Positions 44,634 through 53,219 are shown, counted from the stretch's first letter. The stretch: DNA of 64,000 bases from Burkholderia diffusa (GCF_902499115.1 NZ_CABVPN010000034.1:1-64000), one strand, 5' to 3'. Made by a program: numbers and translations. Notes: a model not told the origin generated them from the sequence alone.

Positions 44634-45641
44634 ACCGTAGACCTATTCACGATGACAGACCGATTTCCCCGTTACGCGCGACGTACGATCCAGACCGCCG
44701 CCCTCGTTGCACTGTTTGGCCTCGGCGCATGCGACAAGCATCCTGGCCCCGTGGCGCAACAACTCGACTTGGCGAACCTGCCGAAGCACTACGACACGCT
44801 CGGCGCGAGTTCCTTGACGCTGAACTACACACCTTGGTACATCCATCAGTGGGGGATCGAGGGACCCGATGGGTCAGGGGTGACTGGCGGTGGCCCTAAT
44901 GTATGGCCGGCGGGAGCGGACGGCAAGCCGTCCGGCGGTGGCAAGGAAACTTGCTGCAGTGACATTCCGACAGCATGGCAGCCGGATCTGAGGCTGACGG
45001 TGCGCTGGCTCGTTGACAAGAAGCAAGACGGGAAGACACCGGGGTATTGGTACAAGGCCGAAAACGTTCGGATACCGAAATATGGGCGAGTCATGGGCGG
45101 CTTGTGGGCCGTGTTCCTGCCGGGTGATCGCGTCCGCATCATGGTGGCCGATGGCCAGAGAGGCGACGCTAACGACCCTGGCATACGCCCCCCGGACAAT
45201 GATCCGTACATCGCACATGGGGCGGTGGATCAGGAATGGAACCGGTTATACCGTGACGGAGGAAACGCGCAATGAGCCTCAAATGGGCCGACCCGATGCC
45301 TCAGGGAGGGCGTGTGGCGGGCAGTGTCACGGCGTTGAGAAAAGGGCGCGCGCTGGTGTGCGATGCGTTGATGTCCTGCCCCCAGACGCTCCACATCACA
45401 CTGTTCTTTGACGGCACGAACAATAACGACGTACAGACCAATCCGTTGCGGGATTCGCTCGTTCGTACACATAGCAACGTTGCTCGACTCTACAACGCAG
45501 CACAGGATAAGAACGAAGAGGGGATTTTCGCGTTCTACATTCCCGGTGTAGGTACTCCGTTTAAAGAGATTGGCGAGCTGACGTACTCGACTGATGGTAA
45601 GTCGATGGCAAAGGGTTTCGGCAGTCGTTGCGTGTGGGGCT
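44406..45641 (+). repeat. Direct repeat, right copy
   Basis: Partner of 40273-41501. It covers the last 228 bp of vgrG, the whole DUF3304 gene and the first 370 bp of tle1. This copy carries no frameshift or stop. Confidence 0.85.
44652..45275 (+). CDS. DUF3304 lipoprotein, putative immunity protein of the Tle1 effector
   Basis: 207 aa. Lipobox Leu24-Gly25-Ala26-Cys27 followed by Asp28, predicting a lipoprotein held at the inner membrane facing the periplasm, the place where a phospholipase effector would act. The mature part reads LTLNYTPWYIHQWGIEG and FLPGDRVRIMVADGQRG, which I associate with DUF3304, a family often found between vgrG and DUF2235 effector genes. It lies 18 bp after vgrG and overlaps the effector gene by 4 bp (ATGA). 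Inhibition of the effector is inference from context. Confidence 0.75.
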   Translation: MTDRFPRYARRTIQTAALVALFGLGACDKHPGPVAQQLDLANLPKHYDTLGASSLTLNYTPWYIHQWGIEGPDGSGVTGGGPNVWPAGADGKPSGGGKETCCSDIPTAWQPDLRLTVRWLVDKKQDGKTPGYWYKAENVRIPKYGRVMGGLWAVFLPGDRVRIMVADGQRGDANDPGIRPPDNDPYIAHGAVDQEWNRLYRDGGNAQ

Positions 45642-47452
45642 ATACAAGGGTACTGAATGCCATTTACAAGGCCATTGCTACGGATAAAACCCGGATCCTG
45701 ATTCCCGATGACAAAGCCAACGACATTTGCGCAGCCGTAGCCGATGGCCACAAACTCCCGCTGGTCGGCTGCACCGATCGGCTGGGTCTCGCCCACAAGC
45801 AGGCCGTCGATGAGGGACGATATCCGCAGACGGTCAAGCAGATCTGGATCAACGTGATCGGCTTCTCGCGGGGGGCGGCATCCGCGCGCGTGTTCGTGAA
45901 CAAGCTGATGAATGAATGGGCACCGAATGGGCGGATTGGCTATCAGACTGGCAAGTATGCACTGAACTACAAGGTCAACTTCGTCGGTCTTTTCGATACG
46001 GTTGCCTCCGTCGGACCACCCGACTCGACGCGCGCAACCGTGGACTTCGGCGCATTCGACGGGCACTTCGCATTCGCTGACGACGGCCGGCTTAATATCC
46101 CGAAGGATGTGCGATTTTGTTATCACGCGTTCTCGGTACATGAGCAACGCATGAGTTTCCCGCTTGACTCGATCCGCAACGGGGACAGCTACGGTGGCGG
46201 CATTCGTGAAGAGGTGGCCTATCCAGGCGTCCATTCAGACGTGGGTGGCGGTTACGCCCCCAACGAACAGGGCAAAGGAGGAGCCACGTCGAAAGCGAAT
46301 GACGACAGCCACAAGCTAAGTCAGATCCCGCTGCACGATATGTACCTGAAGGCGGCCTCGTATGGTGTGCCGCTGGTGGATAGTGATTCGATAAGCAAAC
46401 GCGCAGATCTCGTTGCCGACTTCGCGCTGGCCCCGTCACTGATTGATGCGTTCAATGCGTGGCGCAAGACCGTCGAGAATGTCAGCAGCGTAGAAGACGC
46501 GCTGAAGGTCGGACTAGGTCAGATGTTGGCATGGCGAACGCTGCGTGCGGATATCGGCAATCCGCAGCGCTATGTCACCGGACAGCCATTCTTCAAGCGC
46601 GCCCACGAAGACCAGATGACGCCGCACAAGGTTCAGCAGGCGCTCCCAAAGGCGGCAGAGAACGATGCGACGATGAAGAAACTGCAGTCGCAATACGATC
46701 TCCTTCGGGCAAATGCTATGACATCGTCGATCGGCGGATACGCGTCGTACATGAGCTCGACACCACAGGTGAAGGTGATTCGCGAGGCAATGGATCGGCG
46801 CAACGAACAACTGGCCGGCGCGGTGGCTCATCCCGGGGTCAATAAGCCCAAGCCTGCGCGTCCGGGGGAAGGACCGCTGGATGTTGCGACCAATGATCAG
46901 ACCGACCTGCGGCAGGGCGCGGAAGAAATGCGGCTGCTTCTGGGGCACCTGTATCCAGACCAGTGCGAACGGTGGCAGGTGAAGCGCACGGAACATCGTC
47001 CGGTGGTGATTCCCGGCGGCGAAATGATCAAGGTGCCGCCAACTCTTGTTGTCGCGCACGATCAACCGGGGAGCGACTCTCCCTGCGTCACACTTGCGTA
47101 TAGCGGAATATTGCTCAACTCGACCTGGTCGACGATTGTGCAACATTATCGAGTGCAGGACGACGTGATGGCTGCGCCATTGCCTGGCGTGGAATCATTC
47201 CTGCGCCAGCATACGTCGCCCGACGCCGTGAACAAGTTGCCCGCGGCCGCCATCACCCTGTTTGACGACTACGTGCACGACAGCCGCTGCTGGTTCCGGA
47301 TACCGTATTTCCATGAATATGCACCTGGGGGATATGGTTTCCCGCGAGTCATATTTGCAGGCGGGGACAATCGCAAGGCCTATCTCGGCCTCGCATCAAA
47401 CGCTTCGCAACTGGACCTCGGCACTGGCCAAACCCAAGCCGGCTGGGCGTGA
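45272..47452 (+). CDS. tle1: T6SS phospholipase effector, Tle1 family (DUF2235)
   Basis: 726 aa, alpha/beta hydrolase of the Tle1 group that attacks membrane phospholipids of rival cells. The family start ITLFFDGTNNND is at residues 42-53. The nucleophile elbow is GFSRG with Ser199; Asp242 (GLFDTVASVG) and His321 (YPGVHSDVGGGY) complete a plausible triad. The C-terminal 300 residues have no recognisable motif and may bind VgrG or adaptor. No signal peptide, as expected for tube delivery. The gene is intact even though its vgrG carries two lesions. DUF4123 and PAAR genes follow on the same strand. Confidence 0.88.
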   Translation: MSLKWADPMPQGGRVAGSVTALRKGRALVCDALMSCPQTLHITLFFDGTNNNDVQTNPLRDSLVRTHSNVARLYNAAQDKNEEGIFAFYIPGVGTPFKEIGELTYSTDGKSMAKGFGSRCVWGYTRVLNAIYKAIATDKTRILIPDDKANDICAAVADGHKLPLVGCTDRLGLAHKQAVDEGRYPQTVKQIWINVIGFSRGAASARVFVNKLMNEWAPNGRIGYQTGKYALNYKVNFVGLFDTVASVGPPDSTRATVDFGAFDGHFAFADDGRLNIPKDVRFCYHAFSVHEQRMSFPLDSIRNGDSYGGGIREEVAYPGVHSDVGGGYAPNEQGKGGATSKANDDSHKLSQIPLHDMYLKAASYGVPLVDSDSISKRADLVADFALAPSLIDAFNAWRKTVENVSSVEDALKVGLGQMLAWRTLRADIGNPQRYVTGQPFFKRAHEDQMTPHKVQQALPKAAENDATMKKLQSQYDLLRANAMTSSIGGYASYMSSTPQVKVIREAMDRRNEQLAGAVAHPGVNKPKPARPGEGPLDVATNDQTDLRQGAEEMRLLLGHLYPDQCERWQVKRTEHRPVVIPGGEMIKVPPTLVVAHDQPGSDSPCVTLAYSGILLNSTWSTIVQHYRVQDDVMAAPLPGVESFLRQHTSPDAVNKLPAAAITLFDDYVHDSRCWFRIPYFHEYAPGGYGFPRVIFAGGDNRKAYLGLASNASQLDLGTGQTQAGWA

Positions 47453-47484
47453 CGTGGGCTGGAAGCCGCTAACCTGGATTTTCG

Positions 47485-48372
47485 ATGGAACTACAGACTA
47501 CGTCCCCGCCAGCGCGCCTGATGGGGTTGATCGACGCGGCGGTGTGTCCGCCGAAAGTCGTGCCTTTACTCGAACGCGCCGGCGTACCGTTCCGCTCCGT
47601 TTTCGCCGGGCTGCCCGAAGAAGAGCTCGGACCCACTTCGCTGTTCTTGGTGCCGGTGAGCGACACGGATGCGGACTGGTTTGCGGAGCTCGATCAACTC
47701 GACCTTCAAAGTCCATGTCTGTCGTTGATCTGGAGCCGGGTCGAAATGGATGCGCTGGTCACGCACCTGCAAGCGTTCCTGTTTGCGGACATTGGCGACA
47801 ACATGACCGCTATGGTCCGGTTCTTTGACCCGCGTAACACCGGGGTGGTCTTTGACGCATGGGGCGAGCAGGTTTGCGCCATGTTCATGAGCCCGATCGA
47901 GCAGTGGATGTATCGGGGGCGCCACAAGGAGTGGCAGCGCATCCAAAACGATTCGACCTCCAACGCGCGGATATGCCGCTCCGTCATGGTCCAGCTCGAG
48001 CAGGCTGACATTGACCTTCTCACGGCACACACGGAGCCGGACGAGATTCTTGCAGCACTGATCGAGTCCGGTGATGCCAACGGCGATCGCCCTTATTTTG
48101 ACCGATTTGAGGACTTCATTCCCCGATACCACCGCGCGGTGCAGTGGGGAATCAGTGAGCCAGGGGATCGGCTAGTTTTCTGCCAGTACACCTACCTGTA
48201 CGGCATGGATTTTGATCGGCATCAGTTTGTTCATGATCTGCTGACTCAGCGTCAGCAGTCGCACGAATTGTTCGGCGTCGCCATCGCCCGGGTCCCGATG
48301 AACGTCTGGGCAGAGGTTGAGAGACCGGCGGCGCGCGACGCAGGGCCCGCGCCGCAGTCAGTCACGCTATAA
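47485..48372 (+). CDS. DUF4123 T6SS effector adaptor
   Basis: 295 aa. The N-terminal half carries the DUF4123 features (LFLVPVSD, RFFDPRNTGVVFDAW, VCAMFMSPIEQWMYRG). DUF4123 proteins (Tap/TEC) load a specific effector on its VgrG or PAAR protein. It starts 32 bp after tle1 and ends 11 bp before the PAAR gene, fitting a role in loading Tle1. Its C-terminal third (about 190-295) is the likely specificity region. Confidence 0.85.
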   Translation: MELQTTSPPARLMGLIDAAVCPPKVVPLLERAGVPFRSVFAGLPEEELGPTSLFLVPVSDTDADWFAELDQLDLQSPCLSLIWSRVEMDALVTHLQAFLFADIGDNMTAMVRFFDPRNTGVVFDAWGEQVCAMFMSPIEQWMYRGRHKEWQRIQNDSTSNARICRSVMVQLEQADIDLLTAHTEPDEILAALIESGDANGDRPYFDRFEDFIPRYHRAVQWGISEPGDRLVFCQYTYLYGMDFDRHQFVHDLLTQRQQSHELFGVAIARVPMNVWAEVERPAARDAGPAPQSVTL

Positions 48373-48383
48373 GGGGGGGCAAG

Positions 48384-48665
48384 ATGGCATTACAGATGAT
48401 CGTGGTCGGTGATGAAACTTCGCACGGCGGGCGAGTGATCACCGGTTCGGAAACCCACAGCATCGACGGCAAAAAGATTGCACGCCTGCATGACCTCGTG
48501 GACTGTCCAGAAAAATATCCGGACGGGCGACCGCACGGCATCAACAAAATCATCGAGGCGCATCCGACGGTGACGATCGATGGCCAGCGCGTCGCGTTGC
48601 ACGGCCATCACACCGAGTGCGGGTGCACCTTGATTGGCAGCATGACCGCCCGCGTCGGCGACTGA
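48384..48665 (+). CDS. PAAR-domain T6SS tip protein
   Basis: 93 aa, a single PAAR domain: glycine-rich turns with GDETSHGGRVITGSET at the start, a middle segment with HDLVDCPEKYPDG and the ending HHTECGCTLIGSMTARVGD. Conserved His and Cys residues can bind the zinc at the tip. PAAR proteins sharpen the VgrG spike. Last gene of the cassette; no effector extension is attached. Confidence 0.88.
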   Translation: MALQMIVVGDETSHGGRVITGSETHSIDGKKIARLHDLVDCPEKYPDGRPHGINKIIEAHPTVTIDGQRVALHGHHTECGCTLIGSMTARVGD

Positions 48666-48923
48666 ACCAACGACGTCCGAAGCGGACCTCGTATGGCACA
48701 GACTTGATTTTTTCGTTATCGACGTCGGGGCATCCTTGATCTAAGAAACTACGACACACGCAGACTCCGCCGAACCGTTCACAGTCCCTTCCTCCCCTCC
48801 ACGAATCTTCGAGGAAGGCCATGAATTGGACATCTTCGGCGATCGGCTCGACACGCGGGACCTCTTCAGCTTGTGCATTTAGTCACGCCGCCGAACCCGC
48901 GGTTGTGGGGTTCGAGTCCGCCA
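48666..48923. other. Spacer between the T6SS cassette and the integrase remnant
   Basis: 258 bp without a supported gene. It includes a stretch GGGGTTCGAGTCC (48907-48919) that resembles a tRNA T-arm but does not fold properly. Confidence 0.5.
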
Positions 48924-49013
48924 TCAGCAAAGCTGAGCGATCACGGGACCGTAGCCCTTGCGGCGAACGCGGGCCTGCCACTGTAGATCGCCTCGACGGG
49001 TGATAGATGCCAT
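48924..49013 (-). pseudogene. N-terminal remnant of a tyrosine-type phage integrase
   Basis: 29 codons on the minus strand starting MASITRRGDLQWQARVRRKG, the usual N-terminus of phage/island tyrosine integrases (a small DNA-arm-binding region). A good ribosome site GAGGAG lies 7 nt before the ATG. Similarity stops after about residue 21 and TGA follows at codon 30, so the remaining 300 or more residues are deleted. It lies 120 bp from the 3' end of tRNA-Ala in the same orientation, the standard place for an island integrase. Confidence 0.75.
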
Positions 49014-49090
49014 TCACTGCTCCTCAAGTGCTGCGTCCAAGGCTTCGACAGCCCGAGTGGCGCAAATTTGGCGCAATAAATCGAATCTAC

Positions 49091-49125
49091 CAAAGAAAAA
49101 GGGCCTAGCCATCGGCTAAGCCCTT
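49091..49125 (-). terminator. Terminator of tRNA-Ala
   Basis: On the minus strand AAGGGCTTAGCC (49125-49114) and GGCTAGGCCCTT (49110-49099) pair with one mismatch and a 3-nt loop, followed by T-rich sequence. It starts 9 bp after the tRNA CCA. Confidence 0.8.
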
Positions 49126-49133
49126 GATTCTAT

Positions 49134-49209
<76 letters not shown>

Positions 49210-49274
49210 AACAGTCTTTAATCATACACACGCATTTCCGCGCTTGGCAATAGGGGTTCCGTCACCCCGGCGCG

Positions 49275-49634
49275 TCACTTTGACGGCGCGCCGGCCAGCA
49301 CCCATTCGACCACGGAACGCAGCTCCGCGTCGCTCATGCGCGGATGCGCCGGCATCGGAATCGCGCCCCAGACGCCGGAGCCACCGTCCTTCACCTTCTT
49401 CGACAGCTTCGCGACGGCCTGCGGATCGGACTTGTAGCGGGCGGCGATGTCCTTGAACGACGGACCGACGAGCTTGCGGTCCACTGCGTGGCAACCCATG
49501 CACGCGTTGCCGCGCGCGACCTTGAGGCCGTCGCCGACGTCCGCCTGCGCCGTGCCGAGCGCACCGGCTGCGAGCGCCGCGGCTGCGGCGCCCTGCACCA
49601 TCCATTGCCTGATCTTCATTTGCGTCGACTTCAT
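49275..49634 (-). CDS. Small c-type cytochrome (class I, c-552-like)
   Basis: 119 aa. Signal peptide with cleavage after AQA (about residue 31), single haem-binding CMGCH at about residues 45-49 and Met ligand in PMPAHP near residue 94. Length and layout fit a periplasmic monohaem electron carrier. The start codon overlaps the stop of the preceding dolP gene (ATGA at 49631-49634), so it is translationally coupled in this operon, which is not the case in the E. coli arrangement. Confidence 0.88.
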   Translation of the reverse strand: MKSTQMKIRQWMVQGAAAAALAAGALGTAQADVGDGLKVARGNACMGCHAVDRKLVGPSFKDIAARYKSDPQAVAKLSKKVKDGGSGVWGAIPMPAHPRMSDAELRSVVEWVLAGAPSK

Positions 49635-50428
49635 TGCGGCGTTGCCTTCGGGTTGCCCGGGTGCACGCTCGATGAATTCGAGATCGGTGCCGGCGGTTGC
49701 AGCGGCGTGGACTGGACCGACGCATCGGGCACCGCACCGACGGTCGCGGCATCCGCAGGCGCGGCGGCGGCCTGCGCACCAGACGCGCCGCTCGGCGACG
49801 CGGCCTGCAATGCCTGCGCGTCCTGCGGCTGGATGTACTGGAACACCTTCACGACCTTCTCGACGCCCGGCACCTGGCTGGCTGCATCGGCGCCGCGATT
49901 GCCTTCGTCGACCGTCACGAGCCCCATCAGGTAGACGTTGCCGCGCTCGCTGACGACCTTGTAGTAGTTCGCCGACAGCCCCTTCGTCGCGATCAGCTCG
50001 GACTTCACGCGCCCTTCGAGGTACGAGTCGTTCGCGCGCGACGACAGCGACGACGACGGCTCGACCGACAGCTCGTTGACGATGCCGTTCACGTTGTTGA
50101 TGCCGCGCACGATTTCCTCGGCGCGCTGCTTCGACGCGTTGTTCGGCACTTCGCCCGTCAGCAGCACGCGGCGGTTGAACACCGTCACGTTCACGTGCGA
50201 CTGATCCGGCAGCCCGTTGTTGATTTGCGAGAGCGACTTGACCTGGATCTCGCGATCCTCCGTCTGCGCGCCGAGCGTACGGCGATCGGTCGCGATCAGC
50301 GCGCCGCCGCCGGCCGCCGCCCCAAGCACGCCGAGCACGCAGCCCTGCAGGGACATCGCGAGGCCCGCCGTCAGCGCGGCGAGCAACGTGGTTCTGACGA
50401 GCGTCTGTTTGACGCGACTTTGATTCAT
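49631..50428 (-). CDS. dolP: BON-domain lipoprotein DolP
   Basis: 265 aa. Lipoprotein signal with lipobox LQGC (about residue 30). Two BON domains follow: about 70-115 (VNVTVFNRRVLLTGEV) and about 145-200 (YYKVVSERGNVYLMGLV). The C-terminal 60 residues are a low-complexity Ala/Pro/Ser tail not present in E. coli DolP (YraP). DolP acts at the outer membrane in envelope integrity and BAM function. Its neighbours diaA, yraN and rsmI confirm the assignment. GGAGA precedes the ATG at 50428. Confidence 0.88.
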   Translation of the reverse strand: MNQSRVKQTLVRTTLLAALTAGLAMSLQGCVLGVLGAAAGGGALIATDRRTLGAQTEDREIQVKSLSQINNGLPDQSHVNVTVFNRRVLLTGEVPNNASKQRAEEIVRGINNVNGIVNELSVEPSSSLSSRANDSYLEGRVKSELIATKGLSANYYKVVSERGNVYLMGLVTVDEGNRGADAASQVPGVEKVVKVFQYIQPQDAQALQAASPSGASGAQAAAAPADAATVGAVPDASVQSTPLQPPAPISNSSSVHPGNPKATPQ

Positions 50429-50445
50429 CGACGGCTCTCCTTCGT

Positions 50446-51030
50446 TCAATCCTCACCCAGCAGCATCGCGTCGATGCCGTCGCACAGGCAGTGGATGGTC
50501 AGCAGATGGACTTCGTGGACGCGTGCCGCACGCGAGGCGGGCACGCTGATCGGAATATCGGTGTCGGACAGCGCGGCCCCGACGGCATGGCCGTCGCCGC
50601 CCGTCAGCGCGACGACGGTCATCTCGCGCTCGTGCGCCTCGTCGATCGCGGCCAGCACGCGCGGCGACGCGCCGCTCGCGTCGAGCACCAGCAGGATGTC
50701 GCCGGTCTGCCCGAGCACGCGCACCTGCTGCGCGAACAGCTGATCGGCGGCGACTGCCCCCGTGAGACCGCCCTGCGACGCATCGGTGGCCAGCGCAATC
50801 GCGGGAAGGCCCGGACGCTCGCGCTCGAAACCGCCGACGAGCGACACGGCGAGGTAGTGCGCTGCGGCGGCCGACGGGCCATCCCCGCATGCGACGATCT
50901 TGTTGCCGTTCGCCAGCGCGGCGAACATTGCGTCGACCGCGGCCGCGATCGGCAACGACAGCGCATCGGCCGCTTCGGCGTGAAGCGCGGCGCTGTCGCG
51001 GAAATGTTGCTGAATACGTTCGACTGACAT
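50446..51030 (-). CDS. diaA: SIS-domain protein DiaA
   Basis: 194 aa, a single SIS (sugar isomerase) domain with the segment CGDGPSAAAAHYLAVSLVGGFE and LVLDASGASPRVLAAI. In E. coli DiaA binds DnaA and stimulates initiation at oriC; it is related to GmhA. The gene order rsmI-yraN-diaA-dolP supports diaA over gmhA. It ends 17 bp before dolP. AGGAA precedes ATG 51030. Confidence 0.85.
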   Translation of the reverse strand: MSVERIQQHFRDSAALHAEAADALSLPIAAAVDAMFAALANGNKIVACGDGPSAAAAHYLAVSLVGGFERERPGLPAIALATDASQGGLTGAVAADQLFAQQVRVLGQTGDILLVLDASGASPRVLAAIDEAHEREMTVVALTGGDGHAVGAALSDTDIPISVPASRAARVHEVHLLTIHCLCDGIDAMLLGED

Positions 51031-51158
51031 CGATTCCTGGTGAACTGGGCGCGCATGGCACGCAGCGCGCAACGTCATGGGTGCGGCGAGTTTACCGCAC
51101 TCCGGCACCCTCTCCGGGGGTATGACAAGAACTCTTTACATCTCGTCACAGCTCGCGG

Positions 51159-51635
51159 CTACGCGTCGTCGGCACGAAATGCATCGCGCAGCCACTCGAG
51201 CCGACCCGCCTCGAACGCAACGACGTCGAAACGGCATGCGGCACCCGCGCCGTGCCGCGCCCAGAAATGGAGCGCGGCCGCGACCAGACGCCGCCGCTTG
51301 CGCAAGCCGACGCTCGCGGCCGCGCCACCATGCCGGGCGCTGCGCCGCGCGCGCACCTCGACGAACACGAGCGTGCCGTCGGGCGTGCGCATCACGAGGT
51401 CGAGTTCGCCGCCGCGCATCGTCACGTTCGCCGCGACGAACGCGAGACCGCGACGTTCCAGGAACTGCCGCGCCCGCTGCTCGAACGTCGCGCCAATCGA
51501 TCTTGATCGCGCCGTGCCGGAAAAGTTGCCGCCGCCGGTCGGCAAATCGCGCTTGTTGCCCGGCGCGGCCGGCGCCGCGTGGCACAATGCCGTCCTTGTT
51601 CCGCCTGCGCCGCGATTGCGCGCATTGCCTGCCAT
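51159..51635 (-). CDS. yraN: YraN family (UPF0102) nuclease-like protein
   Basis: Up to 158 aa. The core from IGATFEQRARQFLERRGLA onward matches YraN, with the endonuclease-like motif GGELDLVM...LVFVEVRAR (D and E-x-K-like residues) and the ending RFDVVAFEAGRLEWLRDAF. The ATG at 51635 overlaps the rsmI start on the other strand and would give an N-terminus about 28 residues longer than E. coli YraN. A TTG at 51545 giving about 128 aa fits better. I list the longest frame; the true start is open. Confidence 0.8.
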   Translation of the reverse strand: MAGNARNRGAGGTRTALCHAAPAAPGNKRDLPTGGGNFSGTARSRSIGATFEQRARQFLERRGLAFVAANVTMRGGELDLVMRTPDGTLVFVEVRARRSARHGGAAASVGLRKRRRLVAAALHFWARHGAGAACRFDVVAFEAGRLEWLRDAFRADDA

Positions 51636-52512
51636 GACTGCCCTCCTCGAACTCGCGCAAACGCAGCACTACCCGGACGCCGCGCTCTATGTGGTCGCAA
51701 CGCCGATCGGCAACACCGCCGACATCACGCTGCGCGCGCTGCACGTGCTCGGCCTGGCCGACCGCATCGCGGCCGAAGACACCCGCAACACGGGCCAGCT
51801 GCTGGCCCGCTACGGCATCTCGAAACCGCTCGTCGCCGTGCACGAGCACAACGAGCGCGAAGCCGCGCTGCGCGTGATCGAGCTGTTGCGCGCGGGCGAA
51901 CGCGTCGCGTACGTGTCGGACGCCGGCACGCCCGGCATTTCGGACCCCGGCGCGCGGCTCGTCGACGCCGTGCGCGCGGCGGGCTTCCCTGTGATTCCGC
52001 TGCCGGGCCCGAGCGCGGCCGTGACCGCGCTGAGCGTGGCGGGCGACTGGGCCGGCGCGTTCACGTTCGCGGGCTTCCTGCCGCCGAAGCCAAAGCAGCG
52101 TGCGAGCGCGCTGCAGGCGCTCGTGCGACACCCGTACGCGCTGGTGTTCTACGAAGCGCCGCACCGGATCACGGACACCGTCGCCGCCCTCGCTGACGCG
52201 TTCGGCCCGGCGCGCCGGCTGCTGATCGCACGCGAGCTCACCAAGCTACACGAGCAGCTGTTCCAGGGCACCCTGGCCGAAGGACAGAGCTGGCTCGCCG
52301 GCGATGCGAACCGGCAGCGCGGCGAGTTCGTCCTCGTCGTCGAAGGCGCGCCGGCCGACGTCGGCGAAGCCGACGACACCGCGCACGACGCGCTGCTCAA
52401 GCTGCTGCTGGAAGAAGTGCCGGTGAAGAGCGCGGCGAAGCTCGCGGCCGCGCTGACGGGCGCATCGCGCAACGCGCTGTATGCGCGCGCGCTGGCGCTG
52501 AAGGAAGGCTGA
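51634..52512 (+). CDS. rsmI: 16S rRNA (cytidine1402-2'-O)-methyltransferase RsmI
   Basis: 292 aa. SAM-dependent methyltransferase of the tetrapyrrole-methylase fold that modifies C1402 of 16S rRNA. Motifs: VVATPIGNTADITLRAL (about residues 20-36), AAEDTRNTG, VSDAGTPGISDPG, PLPGPSA and VFYEAPHRI. It is divergent from yraN with start codons sharing the bases CATG. In gammaproteobacteria lpoA lies between these genes; here it is missing. Followed by a strong terminator. Confidence 0.94.
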   Translation: MTALLELAQTQHYPDAALYVVATPIGNTADITLRALHVLGLADRIAAEDTRNTGQLLARYGISKPLVAVHEHNEREAALRVIELLRAGERVAYVSDAGTPGISDPGARLVDAVRAAGFPVIPLPGPSAAVTALSVAGDWAGAFTFAGFLPPKPKQRASALQALVRHPYALVFYEAPHRITDTVAALADAFGPARRLLIARELTKLHEQLFQGTLAEGQSWLAGDANRQRGEFVLVVEGAPADVGEADDTAHDALLKLLLEEVPVKSAAKLAAALTGASRNALYARALALKEG

Positions 52513-52556
52513 CGCGCGAGCGCGGGCGGCACCCGCCGCCCGGCACGCGGAAACGA

Positions 52557-52584
52557 AAAAGGGCTGCCCGAAGGCAGCCCTTTT
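52557..52584. terminator. Bidirectional terminator between rsmI and rlpA
   Basis: Arms AAAAGGGCTGCC (52557-52568) and GGCAGCCCTTTT (52573-52584), tetraloop CGAA. It lies between convergent genes. Confidence 0.92.
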
Positions 52585-52607
52585 GCATGTGCGGACGAAC
52601 CGCCGCG

Positions 52608-53219
52608 TTACTTCGACGACAGCGACGCAAGCATTTCGTCGCGCGCCTCGCGCGCTTCCTGCGGCGACAGCCCTTCGATCTTCACGCGGCCGGTGCCGGC
52701 ATGCACGAGGCCGATCATCTTGGCGGCCGCGTAAGACAGGTCCAGCACGCGGCCGCGCTTGTACGGCCCGCGATCGTTGACCTTCACGACGACCCACTTG
52801 CCGCTCGACGCGTTCGTCACCTTGATGTACGACGACAGCGGCAGCGTGCGGTGCGCGGCGGTCAGCGCGTTCATGTTGAAACGCTCGCCGTTCGCGGTGC
52901 GGCGGCCGTGGAAATCCCGGCCATACCACGATGCCCGGCCCGTCTGGCGGAAGTCGGACACGTCCTTGCCGTCGATCGGCTCGGCGTCCGCCAGCGACGA
53001 CTTCTTCGCGTCCTTGCTGTCGGCAGCCGGCATCGATGCCAGCGCGGAATCGAAATTCAGTTGCTGCTTGTCGTCGTCCGCTTTCGCGGCAGCGGCCGTC
53101 TTGTTGACCGCGTTCTTCTGGTTGGCGCTGCCGGTGGTCTGGCTGGATGGCACCGCACAGCCCGTCAGCGCGAAAAATAATGCAATGGTCCCGAATCGAG
53201 TCGGAAAACGAAAGTTCAT
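52608..53219 (-). CDS. rlpA: RlpA-like septal ring lipoprotein
   Basis: 203 aa. Lipoprotein signal with lipobox LTGC (about residue 20), then a Ser/Ala/Lys-rich linker and a double-psi beta-barrel domain (GRASWYGRDFHGRRTANGERFNM, VVVKVNDRGPYKRGRVLDLSYAAA). The catalytic Asp of RlpA-type lytic transglycosylases corresponds to VNDRGP. There is no C-terminal SPOR domain, unlike E. coli RlpA, so septal targeting by SPOR is absent. ATG 53219 has AAGG upstream. A long leader precedes it. Confidence 0.85.
   Translation of the reverse strand: MNFRFPTRFGTIALFFALTGCAVPSSQTTGSANQKNAVNKTAAAAKADDDKQQLNFDSALASMPAADSKDAKKSSLADAEPIDGKDVSDFRQTGRASWYGRDFHGRRTANGERFNMNALTAAHRTLPLSSYIKVTNASSGKWVVVKVNDRGPYKRGRVLDLSYAAAKMIGLVHAGTGRVKIEGLSPQEAREARDEMLASLSSK

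Noticed and set aside
48896..48935. T-arm-like GGGGTTCGAGTCC suggesting a second tRNA or tRNA fragment
   Set aside because: The T-stem has two mismatches out of five and no acceptor, D or anticodon arm can be drawn around it. At most it is a badly degraded fragment.
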